NCBI GenBank assembly: GCA_964443385.1
Contig: CAYUCO010000065.1
Span: forward strand, 1 to 15,502
Source: VFHP01 sp964443385
GTDB taxonomy: Bacteria; Chloroflexota; Dehalococcoidia; Lucifugimonadales; UBA2985
Direction: 5' to 3'
DNA: 15,502 nt
Shown: in pieces, positions 14,809 through 15,502 of the stretch
Layout of the letters: every line of letters begins with the position of its first letter
Numbering within the stretch: position 1 is the first letter of the stretch
The notes under the pieces: generated by a model
Database searches by the model: none
What the model was told of the DNA's origin: nothing
What the model saw: the letters and a program-made list of their open reading frames with translations, nothing else
Position numbers and translations under genes: made by a program

Positions 14809-15216
14809 TTGCCTAAGCAGTCGCCAGTGCCAGATGAAGTAAGCAAGCCTTTCTGGGATGCATGCAACCAAAACAAACTGATTGTACAGCATTGTGAAGC
14901 ATGTGACCGTATGCAGTTTCCCCCAGAGCTTAAATGTGTCGAATGTGGGTCTTCCGGAATGGGATGGAAAGAAGTTAGTGGCATGGGAAAAATTCATGGG
15001 TACTGTGTAATGCATGATTCCAGAATAAGATTGTTACAGGCCGATCAGCCGTTTAATATAGCCGTGATAGAACTTCAAGACGATCCCGACATTAAAATGT
15101 TTTCTCATCTGCCAGGGATAGGAGCAGATGAAGTAGTAATAGGTTCAACTGTCAGAGTGGAATTTCTAGACACTGAAGCCACCGGTCAAAAAGTCCCGGA
15201 ATGGCGAGTGGTATAG
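14809..15216 (+). CDS. Zn-ribbon/OB-fold DUF35 protein (thiolase partner)
   Basis: A 135-residue protein with a rubredoxin-like zinc ribbon followed by an OB fold (DUF35 family). An N-terminal helix (about 11-21, PFWDAC) leads to the four zinc ligands Cys29, Cys32, Cys43 and Cys46. The OB fold occupies about 54-130, with GKIHGYCVMHD, PFNIAVIEL and the closing GSTVRVEF strand. DUF35 proteins bind acyl-CoA substrates for partner thiolases or aldolases, and the gene is followed after 36 bases by a thiolase-like gene, as expected. The TTG start at 14809 is preceded by GGGGG (14799-14803), 5 bases upstream. The actual substrate (short acyl-CoA, sterol side chain or another) cannot be read from this gene. 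Confidence 0.88.
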   Translation: MPKQSPVPDEVSKPFWDACNQNKLIVQHCEACDRMQFPPELKCVECGSSGMGWKEVSGMGKIHGYCVMHDSRIRLLQADQPFNIAVIELQDDPDIKMFSHLPGIGADEVVIGSTVRVEFLDTEATGQKVPEWRVV

Positions 15217-15252
15217 ATTTAGAGCCAAATTCGCTTGTCTGTGGGGGTATAA

Positions 15253-15502
15253 ATGTCAGTAACTCAAAATGCACCGGCATCTATGTATAGAACCAAAGAG
15301 GAGTTGGGTGTCTGGGAGCACAGAGGGAAAGTAGCAGTAGTAGGAATCGGTCATTCTCCTTCATTCAGAAGATGGGACGAGAGACTAGAAACCAGTGTTG
15401 GTTACCTAACCATACAGGCTATTCAGAAAGCTCTGGAAGATGCCGGAGTTAAACCAGAAGAAGTGGATGGTGTAGTCTCTTCACCTAAAGGAATGGGAGA
15501 AG
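15253..15502 (+). CDS. Thiolase / SCP-x-like acyltransferase, N-terminal part (3' truncated by window edge)
   Basis: Only the first 83 codons are present. After a short lead of about 25 residues the protein reads GKVAVVGIGHSPSF and then QAIQKALEDAGVKPEEVDGVV, the standard first strand and helix of COG0183 thiolases of the SCP-x or DUF35-dependent type. The start has GGGGG (15243-15247) 5 bases before the ATG. The catalytic cysteine and histidines lie beyond the window. It forms an operon with the DUF35 gene. In this class the partner may be an acetoacetyl-CoA thiolase or a retro-aldolase for steroid side chains; the visible part does not decide. Confidence 0.8.
   Translation, partial: MSVTQNAPASMYRTKEELGVWEHRGKVAVVGIGHSPSFRRWDERLETSVGYLTIQAIQKALEDAGVKPEEVDGVVSSPKGMGE

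Overview
The window carries ordinary bacterial housekeeping genes in A+T-rich DNA. Five confident genes appear to start with TTG. A type-II fatty-acid cluster uses a MaoC-type dehydratase pair and a FabL-type enoyl reductase, a lipoprotein HtrA is present, and a DUF35/thiolase pair sits at the right edge. This mix fits a marine Chloroflexota bacterium (SAR202-like or a relative). That placement is inference from gene content; no rRNA or other marker settles it.

Layout, left to right. (1) Positions 1-1182, + strand: the 3' end of alaS overlapping ruvX. (2) Positions 1189-6102, + strand: aroE and aroC (shikimate/chorismate pathway), then proB and proA (proline from glutamate). aroE has its own promoter-like site, and the aroE-aroC gap is crowded with palindromes. 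(3) Positions 6115-8314, - strand: a lipoprotein trypsin/PDZ protease (HtrA family) and a YihY-type six-helix membrane protein. Each has a promoter-like site overlapped by an inverted repeat. (4) Positions 8423-11890, + strand: one tight operon behind a strong promoter. It encodes two single-domain MaoC-like proteins, PlsX, FabG and FabL, which together supply the keto-reduction, dehydration and enoyl-reduction steps of fatty-acid elongation plus the acyl-phosphate step leading to phospholipid. (5) Positions 11925-13372, - strand: an A-type Fe-S carrier (ErpA/IscA-like) followed by a YgfZ/IBA57-type protein, a pair known to cooperate in Fe-S cluster maturation. (6) Positions 13486-14690, + strand: tRNA-Ile(GAT) followed closely by yvcK. 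(7) Positions 14750-15502, + strand: a zinc-ribbon/OB-fold DUF35 protein and the 5' end of its thiolase-like partner, behind a good promoter.

No mobile element, CRISPR array, rRNA or phage gene was seen. No clearly new multi-gene system is visible. The most notable points are the unusual combination of fatty-acid synthesis enzymes in one operon, the nested dyad between the divergent erpA and tRNA-Ile promoters, inverted repeats sitting on the htrA and yihY promoters, and the palindrome-rich aroE-aroC gap.
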